NCBI GenBank assembly: GCA_964643725.1
Contig: CAZXTL010000019.1
Span: forward strand, 1 to 37,864
Direction of reading: 5' to 3'
From: DYQY01 sp964643725
GTDB lineage: Bacteria > Margulisbacteria > Riflemargulisbacteria > GWF2-35-9 > DYQY01
DNA length: 37,864 nucleotides
Shown here: positions 1 through 10,377 of the stretch, piece by piece
How the letters are laid out: each line of letters starts with the position of its first letter
How positions within the stretch are numbered: position 1 is the stretch's first letter
Made by a program: the position numbers and the translations under genes
Notes under the pieces: generated by a model
Seen by the model: only the letters and a program-made list of their open reading frames with translations
Told to the model about the DNA's origin: nothing
Databases searched by the model: none

Positions 1-225
1 AAATATGATTCAAATTGGGATCTTTCTTTTGCTAGGGCATATTCTGTGATAAAGTTTTTTATAGAACAAGAAGGTATTTCACCAATGAGGATACAGGCTG
101 TTGGGTTTGGGGAGTATAGGCCAATGAAGCCAAACGACACAGAAGAAAACAAAGCAGCTAATCGGAGAATAGAGATAAACATAATGTTGCAAGAAGTTTT
201 TGTTAATAATGCATTAGGCACTTAG
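1..225 (+). CDS. OmpA/MotB C-terminal domain protein, 3' end only
   Basis: This is the last 74 codons of a gene that begins before the window. The reading frame is open from base 1 and stops with TAG at 223-225. The translation has the end of an OmpA-like peptidoglycan-binding domain: a helix containing LSFARAYSV, then VGFGEYRP, and the closing NRRIEI that marks the family. The family anchors envelope proteins (OmpA, Pal, MotB) to peptidoglycan in the periplasm. The spacing NxxxENKAANRRIEI is typical of MotB and of stand-alone OmpA-family proteins, and the N-terminus that would separate them is outside the window. The next gene starts 17 bases downstream on the same strand, so the two probably share a transcript. 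Confidence 0.85.
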   Translation, partial: KYDSNWDLSFARAYSVIKFFIEQEGISPMRIQAVGFGEYRPMKPNDTEENKAANRRIEINIMLQEVFVNNALGT

Positions 226-242
226 GAGCGCGTGAGGGAAGT

Positions 243-3200
243 ATGAGAAAAATATTTTTAAGCCTTTTTTTCTTGATCTCCACAATGGTATTAGCTGCAC
301 CTAGTGTAACAATACGTGCTTATGATCAGCAAACTGAATATATTCATGCTTATCAAGACATGTGCGTCGTTGTAGTGGATTCAGTCTATCAAAGCGTTAC
401 CATAAACATAGGGGACCTTGTAACGATAACATCTAATACTTCGGGTAAGTTGGGGCTTGTTAAAGGATCTGAGCAACTTCTTAAAGATGAGGATGATCAG
501 ATTAAGGCCACTATGTCATATAGTTTGACTGATAAGGCTTGGACCTTGTGGTTTGTTGCAAAAGGTGATGCGAATTTTGTTCAAGGGAGCAAATATACAA
601 TTACAGTAGACGTAGGTAATGGAACCCCGTTTGAGAAAGTTGTAACATTTAATAAGCAATATGTTATAGGCAGTGTAACAATAGATGCAAACTCAAAATA
701 TAGAGAGTCAACAATTGGTGGTGATTATTTTAAATCAGGTTTAAATAATAGCGACTACTCTGATGCTAATCTAAGCGTTACGGGTACAATTCATTATAGA
801 TATGAGCCTAATGTTTTTCCGTCTATGAATATAGCACAGGCCGTAGTGTTATTTATTAAGAATGAATTTAAAGGGCAAGTTGATATAGGCGCAAATGGCT
901 TGTTTAGTTTTACAGGGTTTTCTATTCCAACGATTTCATCACTAGCAGATGAGTCTCCGGTCGAGGTATCTGTAAACATTATAGGGGCAACCTTATATAG
1001 CGTCGCTATTAATGAATCTAATTTTTATATTGGCATTGACAGTACATTACCACAGTTAAATGGAGCTAGCTTAGGTTTTATACCAGCAGGATCCATAATA
1101 AGCGAGGGCACTACAATAAATCCTGTAGCAGGTTACTTTAGTAATACAACCGTTAGTTTTGTTGTGAATAGTCCTCTGGCAGCAGCAGACATAGACAACT
1201 CAAGCGGTATTAGTGATAACATTTGGGTTGTCGACCCGAGTGATGCCTCTCTAGGTTTTTTTACACCTATTGCAAGTGAGTTTGTTGTAACCTTCTCTCA
1301 GGGATCAAAAGAGCTTATCGTACGCGTGTTTGATAATGTTTTTAATTATGTAACAACAAGCGTTAGAGTTACTATAGATTTAACGCCGCCAAACGAATTT
1401 GTTGTGACTATTCAACCTGATATTAATAATGAGCAGAATCAATTGGCACCTGATTTAGGTTGGTATAACGACCAAACTGTCAGCTTTAGTTGGGCTGTAC
1501 CTGTTGATAATTCTAGAATACTTGCATATCAGTTTAAAAGTGATGGTTGGAATACTTGGTCAGCGCTAGAGGACACAGTAGTAATCGAAGGTGTTTCGCA
1601 AACGGCCATAGAGGCTTGGGTGACGGTTGACCAGGGCGGAGATACGGCACGTACAATTTGGGTTCGTGCAATTGACAAGGCAGGCAACACACAAACAGCT
1701 TATACTACAGTTAAGGTTGATACTACTGTGCCCACAGTCACGCTTCAGCTGGCACCTGACCTTACTGGTAAGGAAAATGTGCTTGTTAATATATTGCCTC
1801 AACTAGGTTGGTATAATGATGTAAACGTTAAGTGGTTCTGCGGAGCAGAAGATAGTGGACAGCTTAGAGATAAGTCTTATAAATATCGATATGTTTTTGG
1901 TACTAGCAATACAGCAACTACAGATTGGTTAAAATTAGTTAGTGAGGTTACAGTAACTCCTAGTGTAGGTGACACAAATAATATTTTTATGTTAAGTGCA
2001 GTTGATAAGGCAGGAAATATAGGGATGGTTACTGCCCAAGTTTTTGTAGATTTATTAGATCCCGAACCAGTAAATTTGAGTATATCTTTTAATGCTTGTG
2101 GCATTAAAGGTGATGGGGTTGAGCCTGAGCCTAGATGGTACAATCAAACAACTGTAGATTTAACTATCACTTGGTCTTCAGTAATTGAGAATGGTGAATT
2201 GTATAAGGTAATGCTTTATGTTGGACAAACATCTGTTCCAACAATTCATGTACTATCGGATAGTAACGAGTCTATACGTTTTAATAATATTAGTTTGATT
2301 GCTAATGATGCAACACCAATATTTTTTAAAGCACTACTCGTTGATAAGGCAGGTAACTTTAAGGAAATCAATGATTTTATTTATTCTGATGTTGTTACTC
2401 CCAATTACTTTCAGGTAGTTTTGGCAGGTGATTCTGACTCTAAGGGTGATGGTCTTGCTCCCGAAGAATGGTATTATGATAATCCAGAGCTAATGTTTAT
2501 GCTTGCGTTTAGTCAAGCTGATCCTACAGCCAGGAACCTTCCATTTCAGTTTAGGGTCAACAATAATTCTTGGGGAGATCCCACATCGAATTTATATATT
2601 ACCAATTTTAGTGTAAGTGAAAATATGTGTAATTTGATTGAAACAAGATACATGGATAAGGCAGGAAATGTTTTAACAAGTAGCTTTTTGGTAACAGTGG
2701 ATATATTGCCCCCAGAAGGTATTTTTTCTTTAGTTTTAAAGGATTGTGGTTCTACGCCAATATTGCAAGCAACACCAGATGTTGGTTGGTATAACAAAAC
2801 CAATGTTTCTTTTGATTTTTCTGTTTCGATTGATGTGACAATAACGGATACTGGTAATTTAAGAGAAGAGCCATATTTTTTAAAAGGAGAGACAGATTCA
2901 GAATGGAGTAACGGAAAACAAAATTCAAAAAATGTATCTATTGAAGTTGCAAATGGTGGTGCATTGCAAAGGACAATTGTTGGGGCAATTGCAGATAGAG
3001 CAGGTAATATAATAATGAGTAGTGCAAATGTATTTGTTGATACTGATCCTCCAGTAACAAATTTTGAGGTTAGAATTCTACCAGATGTAGATTCTGGGGG
3101 TGATGGTATTTGGCCAGAGGTTGGTTGGCATGCGAATCCTTTGATTAATCTTAATTGGGATCAAACAGTTGATGGAGCAGGCCTTTTACAGACGACTCCG

Positions 3201-6200
3201 TATAGGGTCCGTTCTGATGGAACAAATGATTGGAGTGAGTTTCAAAGTGGGTTAAGCTATGCTGGGATATACGTTAGTCCTAACAATAATACTACACAGA
3301 ATATTTACATTCAGGTTAGGGACAGAGCTGGGAATTTAGCAACGAAGTCAGCAGGGCTTAAGGTTGATACTACAGATCCAGTTGTTGAGTTATTTGTTTC
3401 GCCGCAAATACCACTTCAGGGTGTAACCTATAATGTTTTTTTTCAGGCATACAGTGGTCGCACCTTTCCATTAAGTGGTTGGGTAAATACAGAGAATTTG
3501 AAGCTTACCTGGAATGTAGTTGGTGAAGAGTGGTTTCCTTCCACTAGTTTTAGAGTTAAGTCATCAGAAAATGTTGAATATAGTACATCTTTGAATAGTA
3601 CCTTAAGGCAAATACAATTAATGGTTTCAGCAAATGATTACACTACTATAAATGTGTTTATCAAAGCATGGGACAATGCTGGTAACAGTACTCAGGCAAC
3701 TGCTGGCATAAAGGTAGATATAACACTACCAAGAGTAACTATAAATATGCAATCACAACAAATGAGAACGGTTATGCCCTTTGTTAATAGTCAGGATGTG
3801 TTATATATAACCCTAAATTGTACTGAACCCATATCTGTGACTCCTTTTGTTTTTTATACCTTTTCATCTGATTCGCAATTGTTAGTGACAATAGACAATG
3901 TAATGGGATGGGGTTCGGTTTGGTTTTGTAGTCTTAACATGAGTACAGTAACAGAGAATGGATCTCATTTATTCAAAGTTTTACTTATAGATGATGCTGG
4001 AAATATTGCAACTAATATTACGGGATATAATAGTTTTGTTAAGTTGGCACCAGGGGTAGTTCCTACGCCACAAGGATTTTTTGCTCAAGACATGTTAACT
4101 AATTCCAAAAACTTAACAAATGCGGAGGCTGTTAGCGTTTCTTTTGTTGTAGGGACAAGTATAAATAGATATCTTATTCTCGAGGGAGACGAAGCGGGGC
4201 TCCCTAATGTTGCACGCGATAAAACATTTCACGATTTGTTCGCAAATCAGCGGAAACCAGATGGGACAGCATTTAGGTATTCAATCTCATATTCGTTTGA
4301 TGGTGCATATAGCAAAAATGGAGTCAGGACACTTTATCTGTGGGTAAAAAATGATGAGGGTGAGGGCCAGATGACAATGACCGCTGTGACCTGTGATATT
4401 ATTTTAGACCAACAGGTGCCAGCAATAACGATTGTTCCGGACATGTCAAATCCTAGTAGTTTAGAATTAGTTAAAATGAAGTACACAGCTAAGCTGACGG
4501 TAACACATAATATTGAATTTACTGGTGGCTTTTATATTGAAAGGTTACCCGTAACACCGCAGTGGGAGATTTCAATAAAAAATGGCAGTTCTTGGATTGC
4601 CTCTTTTGTTCCGTTGTCACCATATCTTCTTTCAAATAGTGCTTCTCCTGATTATAAAGCAGTATGGTATGCAGAGTATGAGTTAAGGGATCTAATAACA
4701 GGGAATGCGACTGGTTTGTATGATGGTATTTTTAATGTAATAGTAACAGACCAAGCAGGAAACGCAACTACTAGCATACAAATGTTTACGATAGACACTA
4801 AGGCACCAGCAAGTCCCATAATGGTAATAAATAAAGGGGCGTTTTATACAAATAGCTTAAATATTGAGATAGTTTTGAGTAAAAATGAACCTTCAGATGT
4901 ACCACCAGATCAGTATACTTATTATAAAATATTTGATAACGATACTTCATCACCAAGGCAAGATGATTACGATAACAATGATTGGCCTAAAATTTCTAAT
5001 GTTGAGGTCGTTAGTTTTTCGATGACTTATACTATAAAAGATACAACTCAGGGGACTAAGGATATTTATGCCTGGGTAGCTAACAGCAACGCTCAAAGCT
5101 GCGTAGCAGCTACATATTCAAGCGTAGTTTATGACTCAATACCACCAACTTGTACTATTTTTATTCAGCCAGTGGAAGAAACTGTGGGAGAACCTTTTAT
5201 GGTTACACTGTCTTTTAGTGAACAGTTGGATCTTGCTCAAAACGATAGGTTATTTGTAGTAGATAGTACTGGGAATGCTTTACAAGAAGCTACAATAATT
5301 CTTTATGGTCAGATTAGTGAAAATTATGTTTATGTTGCTTCAATTGTCAAAATAGAAGGTATCATTGATACAAAAGCATTGCTAATGGATAAGTATATTA
5401 GCATTAATGTGTTTGATAGAGCAGGAAACAACTTTCAGGATTTAGTGCCTTTTTCACGGCAGCTCGAGGTTCTAGGCTGTTATGATTATTTTGCTAGAGC
5501 AAGGAGTCATTATTTAAGTAAGTATAATTTTAATAGTTTAGAGGTTGGAAAAACGGGAATACCAGTTATTTTAGCAGAACTTAAGGCGATATCTCGAGAT
5601 GTACACGTTGTCGGAGTAAATTTACAGCTTGATAATATGGGGGAATCCAAAATTGATAGATTTTATATATATTTGGATAAGGATAACGACGGACTTTTTG
5701 ATATAGCAGTAGATACGAAGCTTGGAGAAAAGGTTTATCAGGGATCGGGTCAAATAATGAACCTGCCACTAGTGAATGAGCTAATTGTAAATTATCAAAC
5801 CACAACGACTATTTTTTTAATATTAGATGTGTTTTCAGGAGCATACTCTTCGGGAACTGCTCCTCTAGGGTTTGGTTTTGTTACAAATGATCCACTAAAC
5901 GTTTCATATTATGAATCAACAATTCCCATTCTAGGACAAAGAGATGATGGTATTGTGGCAACATTTAATATAACAAAAACAAGACTAAATATTTCGTATC
6001 TTGAACAGAAAGATGAGTCTGATATTGTAACCAGTAATATTAATTCTGGGGAAAGGGTAGTAGTTAAAAAATTTGCTTTGCGTGCTTGGATAGCAGCCTC
6101 TGCAGGAACTGGAAATGGTAATAATTATGGGGCACTATGGGAAGGAGTTAATCTAAATATAAATTATTCTTCAGATAAACCTATGTTACCAAATAAAATA

Positions 6201-8078
6201 ACTAGAGTAGCTATTTATAGAGATAATGGGAGTGGGAAATTTTACGATGATCCATCTTTGTTAGTTAGTTCTGGTCTAGATAGATTTGAAACAGCACAAC
6301 AAGTGTCAGTTAATTTAGCATTTCTTCCAGTAAATGTTGGAGGTGATGATCCGGTATTTTATATAGTAGTGGATTCAGATAAAAGCTTAGGATTCAACCA
6401 GGTTTTCTCTTTTGAAATTGTATCCCCAGATTCTTTTAGGTTTCAAAAGGGTGATTCGATGATAAATGCTGGGGAATTTCCCGTGAGAACGATAACGTTT
6501 GACTCCGATTATTATGTATCACAGATATCACTTGAGTCTTATAAAAATACGGAAAGGTATGTATATCAAGACACAGAACTGAATGTTTTAAAGTTTAAAT
6601 TAAATGTTGACTATAGAACAGCAGGTTCTTTTTTACCAAAAATATATTATTTTGATGTTTATAGAGAAAGAGAGGATGATGGCATTCTGTTAAATGATGA
6701 TGTGGATGTAATGCTTTATAAATATTCTGGCGTGCAGTCGGATAGTAATTTTTCTTATCTTTTACCAATAGACATATCGGTCTTAGATACTGAAGTGGAG
6801 GGATACTCGCTGGGAGAAAGAGTCAGAGTAATGTTTACTCCTGGAACCAATCCAGAAACCAATTCTCAAGTGTTAGCAACAGAAAATTTTTTCGCTTTGA
6901 TCATTAAACCCAGAACTACAAGCAGACCAGGCAGGGAAGGTGTTTTTAAGATAAAATTTGTTAACCATGATACAGCTGCTGATAATATTAGTTTTCAGGA
7001 AACAGAAACAGATGAAGCATATGGGAAAATTGTTAACGAACAAGACGTTACCACAAATAGGATTCAAATAGTGAGTATGCTTCAACCAAAAAAACCAATA
7101 ATATCAGGGAACGTTTATACGAATCAGCATAGTAAAATTAGTTTTTATTATTCAACATCAGTGAATGTAGATAGTAATGGCATAGATTCTTTGATGGTAA
7201 TGCTAGGATCAACAAGTGGTGGAAGTGATATATTTAGCGGGATAGTGTCTGTCAACAGTATAGATGTCGTAAATAGTAAAGATATTCAATTGGCAACTGT
7301 TGATATTCAGATAACAAATTCAACTAAATTTTTAATTGATAACAGTACTTATAATATTACAGTAAGGGCAAGATCTACAAAACTAGAGAATCAGCTCTGG
7401 TCAATTACTGGAAATTTTTCTTTTCATACTGATTTTACTCCACCGTGGCTTGGTAATAATACGTTGACTGTAATAGCAAAATGGGATGAGGGAATTCATG
7501 ATATATTTTGGTCTAAATTTATTGAGGATGAGTCCAGAATTGAATATTATATTGTAGAGATGCTTTCTGGCCAGTCCTTGAAGTGGGTGTTTGTTACACA
7601 AAACAGTAGTTTAAATAGAGCGTATAGCAACCCTAATGTACTACCAGATACTCCATATCAATATAGAGTCAAAGCAGTGAATGCAGCAGGATTGCATAGT
7701 CTTTATCTGGATTCTGGAGAGAGAATTATGACAACAAATACAACAGAGACAATTTTTAATGTATCAAATTACCCAAATCCGTTTTATTCAGCATTTTTAC
7801 CAACCAGGATAGTTTTTTCTTTGAATCAGGACATAGATGCTACCATTACTTTATATGATTCAATGGGACATTTTGTGAGAAGATTTGACAGCAAACAGAT
7901 AACTAAAGAAAGTGGGTCTACGGGTTCTGGTTATTATTGCTTTGTAGACTGGGATGGCAGGAATGAAACTGGACAATTTGTATCAAAAGGTGGATACTTT
8001 GCAGTTATTGAGGCTGCGCCGTATGCTTCAGGAGGGAAACCAGCAAAGGTGGTTAGGATGATAGGAGTGATCCATTAG
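243..8078 (+). CDS. giant secreted multi-Ig surface protein with C-terminal FlgD/T9SS-like domain (2611 aa)
   Basis: The start is supported by GAGGGAAG just upstream and by a signal peptide at residues 1-18 (hydrophobic core, cleavage near LAAP). From about residue 390 to 1260 there is a regular array of Ig-like domains. Each carries a GWYN-type motif near its start and a D[KR]AGN-type motif near its end. The AGN motifs lie near residues 478, 588, 701, 805, 918, 1027, 1144 and 1251 (spacing 104-117), with further copies near 1503 and 1725. Three modules with acidic, calcium-loop-like segments follow (near 1810, 1993 and 2141), then a fibronectin III-like domain (about 2395-2500). A final domain begins with NYPNPF and contains DWDGRNETGQ and GGYF, as in FlgD-Ig and type IX secretion C-terminal domains. 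It is probably exported to the cell surface as an adhesin or structural fibre. The ligand and function are unknown. The stop codon overlaps the metG start. Confidence 0.85.
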   Translation: MRKIFLSLFFLISTMVLAAPSVTIRAYDQQTEYIHAYQDMCVVVVDSVYQSVTINIGDLVTITSNTSGKLGLVKGSEQLLKDEDDQIKATMSYSLTDKAWTLWFVAKGDANFVQGSKYTITVDVGNGTPFEKVVTFNKQYVIGSVTIDANSKYRESTIGGDYFKSGLNNSDYSDANLSVTGTIHYRYEPNVFPSMNIAQAVVLFIKNEFKGQVDIGANGLFSFTGFSIPTISSLADESPVEVSVNIIGATLYSVAINESNFYIGIDSTLPQLNGASLGFIPAGSIISEGTTINPVAGYFSNTTVSFVVNSPLAAADIDNSSGISDNIWVVDPSDASLGFFTPIASEFVVTFSQGSKELIVRVFDNVFNYVTTSVRVTIDLTPPNEFVVTIQPDINNEQNQLAPDLGWYNDQTVSFSWAVPVDNSRILAYQFKSDGWNTWSALEDTVVIEGVSQTAIEAWVTVDQGGDTARTIWVRAIDKAGNTQTAYTTVKVDTTVPTVTLQLAPDLTGKENVLVNILPQLGWYNDVNVKWFCGAEDSGQLRDKSYKYRYVFGTSNTATTDWLKLVSEVTVTPSVGDTNNIFMLSAVDKAGNIGMVTAQVFVDLLDPEPVNLSISFNACGIKGDGVEPEPRWYNQTTVDLTITWSSVIENGELYKVMLYVGQTSVPTIHVLSDSNESIRFNNISLIANDATPIFFKALLVDKAGNFKEINDFIYSDVVTPNYFQVVLAGDSDSKGDGLAPEEWYYDNPELMFMLAFSQADPTARNLPFQFRVNNNSWGDPTSNLYITNFSVSENMCNLIETRYMDKAGNVLTSSFLVTVDILPPEGIFSLVLKDCGSTPILQATPDVGWYNKTNVSFDFSVSIDVTITDTGNLREEPYFLKGETDSEWSNGKQNSKNVSIEVANGGALQRTIVGAIADRAGNIIMSSANVFVDTDPPVTNFEVRILPDVDSGGDGIWPEVGWHANPLINLNWDQTVDGAGLLQTTPYRVRSDGTNDWSEFQSGLSYAGIYVSPNNNTTQNIYIQVRDRAGNLATKSAGLKVDTTDPVVELFVSPQIPLQGVTYNVFFQAYSGRTFPLSGWVNTENLKLTWNVVGEEWFPSTSFRVKSSENVEYSTSLNSTLRQIQLMVSANDYTTINVFIKAWDNAGNSTQATAGIKVDITLPRVTINMQSQQMRTVMPFVNSQDVLYITLNCTEPISVTPFVFYTFSSDSQLLVTIDNVMGWGSVWFCSLNMSTVTENGSHLFKVLLIDDAGNIATNITGYNSFVKLAPGVVPTPQGFFAQDMLTNSKNLTNAEAVSVSFVVGTSINRYLILEGDEAGLPNVARDKTFHDLFANQRKPDGTAFRYSISYSFDGAYSKNGVRTLYLWVKNDEGEGQMTMTAVTCDIILDQQVPAITIVPDMSNPSSLELVKMKYTAKLTVTHNIEFTGGFYIERLPVTPQWEISIKNGSSWIASFVPLSPYLLSNSASPDYKAVWYAEYELRDLITGNATGLYDGIFNVIVTDQAGNATTSIQMFTIDTKAPASPIMVINKGAFYTNSLNIEIVLSKNEPSDVPPDQYTYYKIFDNDTSSPRQDDYDNNDWPKISNVEVVSFSMTYTIKDTTQGTKDIYAWVANSNAQSCVAATYSSVVYDSIPPTCTIFIQPVEETVGEPFMVTLSFSEQLDLAQNDRLFVVDSTGNALQEATIILYGQISENYVYVASIVKIEGIIDTKALLMDKYISINVFDRAGNNFQDLVPFSRQLEVLGCYDYFARARSHYLSKYNFNSLEVGKTGIPVILAELKAISRDVHVVGVNLQLDNMGESKIDRFYIYLDKDNDGLFDIAVDTKLGEKVYQGSGQIMNLPLVNELIVNYQTTTTIFLILDVFSGAYSSGTAPLGFGFVTNDPLNVSYYESTIPILGQRDDGIVATFNITKTRLNISYLEQKDESDIVTSNINSGERVVVKKFALRAWIAASAGTGNGNNYGALWEGVNLNINYSSDKPMLPNKITRVAIYRDNGSGKFYDDPSLLVSSGLDRFETAQQVSVNLAFLPVNVGGDDPVFYIVVDSDKSLGFNQVFSFEIVSPDSFRFQKGDSMINAGEFPVRTITFDSDYYVSQISLESYKNTERYVYQDTELNVLKFKLNVDYRTAGSFLPKIYYFDVYREREDDGILLNDDVDVMLYKYSGVQSDSNFSYLLPIDISVLDTEVEGYSLGERVRVMFTPGTNPETNSQVLATENFFALIIKPRTTSRPGREGVFKIKFVNHDTAADNISFQETETDEAYGKIVNEQDVTTNRIQIVSMLQPKKPIISGNVYTNQHSKISFYYSTSVNVDSNGIDSLMVMLGSTSGGSDIFSGIVSVNSIDVVNSKDIQLATVDIQITNSTKFLIDNSTYNITVRARSTKLENQLWSITGNFSFHTDFTPPWLGNNTLTVIAKWDEGIHDIFWSKFIEDESRIEYYIVEMLSGQSLKWVFVTQNSSLNRAYSNPNVLPDTPYQYRVKAVNAAGLHSLYLDSGERIMTTNTTETIFNVSNYPNPFYSAFLPTRIVFSLNQDIDATITLYDSMGHFVRRFDSKQITKESGSTGSGYYCFVDWDGRNETGQFVSKGGYFAVIEAAPYASGGKPAKVVRMIGVIH

Positions 8079-9613
8079 TGGAGAAAGATTCAGTATATAT
8101 AACCACTCCAATTTATTATGTTAACGATATTCCACACATAGGCCACTGTTATACAACAATAATTGCTGATATATTGGCAAGATTTTATAGGCTTAGGGGT
8201 AAAGATGTTTTCTTTTTAACAGGGACCGATGAGCATGGACAAAAGATAGAAAAGGCAGCGGAAGCTAAGGGAATGACTCCCAAACAATTAGTTGATGGTG
8301 TAGTCTTAAGATTTCAGGAGTTATGGCATAAACTTAATATTTCTAATGATTATTTTATTAGAACAACAGACATTGAACATCAAGAAATAGTTAAGGCTAC
8401 TTTAATTCAAGCGTATAAAAATGGGTATATATATTTGGGAGCTTATGAAGGTCTTTATTGTAGACCATGTGAAGCTTATTTTACAGAAACTCAGTTAGTT
8501 GATGGAAAATGCCCTGATTGTGGTAGAGAGGTTATAACTTTACAAGAAGAAGCATATTTTTTTAAGCTTTCCGTGTTTCAAGATAAAATATTAGAACATA
8601 TAAAAAGAGTTCCTGATTTTGTTCTTCCTGAAAGTAGAAAGAATGAAGTTATAAGTTTTGTAGAAAGTGGACTTAATGATTTATGTATTAGTAGAACAAC
8701 AATAAATTGGGGTATTGAATTTCCACAGCTTGAGGCAACAGAAAAGAAACATTATGTGTATGTTTGGTTTGATGCACTTTTAAATTATTTGTCTGGTATT
8801 AAGTATCAAAAAGATGAAATATTTTTTAAAAGATATTGGCCAGCACATGTACATTTGATAGGGAAAGATATTCTTAAATTTCATGCTGTTATTTGGCCTG
8901 CGATGTTAATGTCAGTTGGAGTTGAAGTACCACAACATGTTTTTGGTCATGGGTTTATTTATCAGGGTGGAGAAAAGATGTCAAAATCTAAAGGCAATGT
9001 TTTAGATCCTTTTGCTATCATGGATGAGTATGGCGTGGACCCTTTTAGGTATTATCTTTCAAGAGAAATGGTGTTTGGTTTAGATGGTTCTTATAGCGAA
9101 GAGACAATGAAGCAAAGATACAATAGCGATCTTGCTAATGATTATGGCAACTTACTTAATAGAACGCTTAATATGATGATAAAGTATTTTGAGCTGAAGG
9201 TTCCAGATGCAAATGATGAATTGTTGTCACAAGAGGAGTTAACTCTTAAGCGGGCAACTTTAAGTCTTGAGACCAGCATACCGGCTTTGATGGATTCATT
9301 TAAGCTTTCTATCGCTTTGGAGGAAATTTTCATGGTTATAAGGCGAGCAAATAAATTTATTGAAGAGACCGCGCCTTGGAATTTACAAAAAGAAGGCAAT
9401 ATTGAAAAGCTAGCAACCGTAATGGTTCATTTGTTAGAGACATTAAGAATAACTACTATTTGGCTTAGTCCTTTTATGCCAACGGTTACTGATTCTTTTT
9501 TCTTTCAGTTAAATTTAACGGAAGAAGAGAGAAGGAAACCTACTTTTGGTTGGGGGTTTTTTACTGAAGGAAGAACACTAAATCAGCCGGAACCGGTTTT
9601 TCCAAGAAAATAA
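8078..9613 (+). CDS. metG: methionyl-tRNA synthetase
   Basis: This cytoplasmic enzyme charges tRNA-Met with methionine using ATP. The class I signatures are clear: TPIYYVNDIPHIGH at residues 10-23, the KMSKS loop at 300-304, and a four-cysteine zinc knuckle (C128, C131, C145, C148) in the connective peptide. The 511-residue length matches the short bacterial form that lacks the C-terminal Trbp111-like tRNA-binding domain. The start codon is GTG, and its G is the last base of the upstream TAG stop, so translation is probably coupled to the giant surface-protein gene. The stop (TAA) overlaps the ATG of tatD in the same way. The metG-tatD pairing is common in bacteria. Identity is secure; only the start choice is inferred. 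Confidence 0.97.
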   Translation: MEKDSVYITTPIYYVNDIPHIGHCYTTIIADILARFYRLRGKDVFFLTGTDEHGQKIEKAAEAKGMTPKQLVDGVVLRFQELWHKLNISNDYFIRTTDIEHQEIVKATLIQAYKNGYIYLGAYEGLYCRPCEAYFTETQLVDGKCPDCGREVITLQEEAYFFKLSVFQDKILEHIKRVPDFVLPESRKNEVISFVESGLNDLCISRTTINWGIEFPQLEATEKKHYVYVWFDALLNYLSGIKYQKDEIFFKRYWPAHVHLIGKDILKFHAVIWPAMLMSVGVEVPQHVFGHGFIYQGGEKMSKSKGNVLDPFAIMDEYGVDPFRYYLSREMVFGLDGSYSEETMKQRYNSDLANDYGNLLNRTLNMMIKYFELKVPDANDELLSQEELTLKRATLSLETSIPALMDSFKLSIALEEIFMVIRRANKFIEETAPWNLQKEGNIEKLATVMVHLLETLRITTIWLSPFMPTVTDSFFFQLNLTEEERRKPTFGWGFFTEGRTLNQPEPVFPRK

Positions 9614-10377
9614 TGTCACTAATAGATACACATATCCACCTTACTGATAGTCGGTATAGTGAGATTGGTCTTGAGAATATTTTAGAGAAAGCAAAAAGTG
9701 TTGGCGTAACAAGATTGATTACTCTTGGTGTTGATCTAGAAGACAGTAAGCGAGCTGCTGAACTTTCTGAAAGTTATGAGTGTATATATTTTTGTGCAGG
9801 GATACACCCACATGAAGCAGATAAAATTAAAGATGAAGACATTAATGAGTTATCAAAATTACTTCAACATAGTAAATGTGTTGGTGTTGGTGAGGTAGGC
9901 TTGGATTATTATTATGAGCATAGTCAGCCAGAAACTCAAAAAGAAGTATTTAGAAGAATGGTAGAGATTGCTAATAATGTAAAGCCGATAGTGTTACATA
10001 CCAGAAGTGCCGAACAAGAGGTGTTAGATATAATTAAAGATAAACCAGGGAAATACAATTGTCATTCATATACCGGGGATGCTGGGCTGATAGAGTCCTA
10101 TTTGCGATTAGGGGCATTTTTTTCTTTTAATGGCATGATTACCTTTAGGAGAGCTCAAAACATAAGAGATATCGCAAAAAAAGTACCGCTGGACAGGGTT
10201 CTTGTTGAGTCGGATGGGCCATATTTGGCTCCGGTTCCTTTTCGAGGAGGAATAAATTTACCTGAGTATTTAAAAACAACAGTTGTTGTTTTGTCAGAAG
10301 TGCTTGGGCTGAGTTATGATGAAATGGCAAGTATTACAACAAGAAATGCAGAAAGGTTCTTTTGGGATGATATATAA
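9613..10377 (+). CDS. tatD: TatD family metal-dependent deoxyribonuclease
   Basis: The 254-residue protein is a TIM-barrel metallohydrolase of the TatD/YcfH family. These act as 3'-5' exonucleases, and D-aminoacyl-tRNA deacylase activity has been reported for some members. The metal ligands are all visible: D5, H7 and H9 in the DTHIH motif, E94 in VGVGEVGLDY, H129 in IVLHTR, H151 in CHSY and D201 in VESDGPY. The ATG overlaps the metG stop (TAATG), which indicates translational coupling in an operon. In many bacteria metG and tatD are adjacent, so the placement agrees with the assignment. Exact substrate preference cannot be read from sequence. Confidence 0.95.
   Translation: MSLIDTHIHLTDSRYSEIGLENILEKAKSVGVTRLITLGVDLEDSKRAAELSESYECIYFCAGIHPHEADKIKDEDINELSKLLQHSKCVGVGEVGLDYYYEHSQPETQKEVFRRMVEIANNVKPIVLHTRSAEQEVLDIIKDKPGKYNCHSYTGDAGLIESYLRLGAFFSFNGMITFRRAQNIRDIAKKVPLDRVLVESDGPYLAPVPFRGGINLPEYLKTTVVVLSEVLGLSYDEMASITTRNAERFFWDDI

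Noticed and set aside
10316..10366. Longer start for the GspF-family gene
   Set aside because: It would overlap tatD by 62 bases, has no ribosome site, and adds 17 residues that do not resemble the family. ATG 10367 is preferred.
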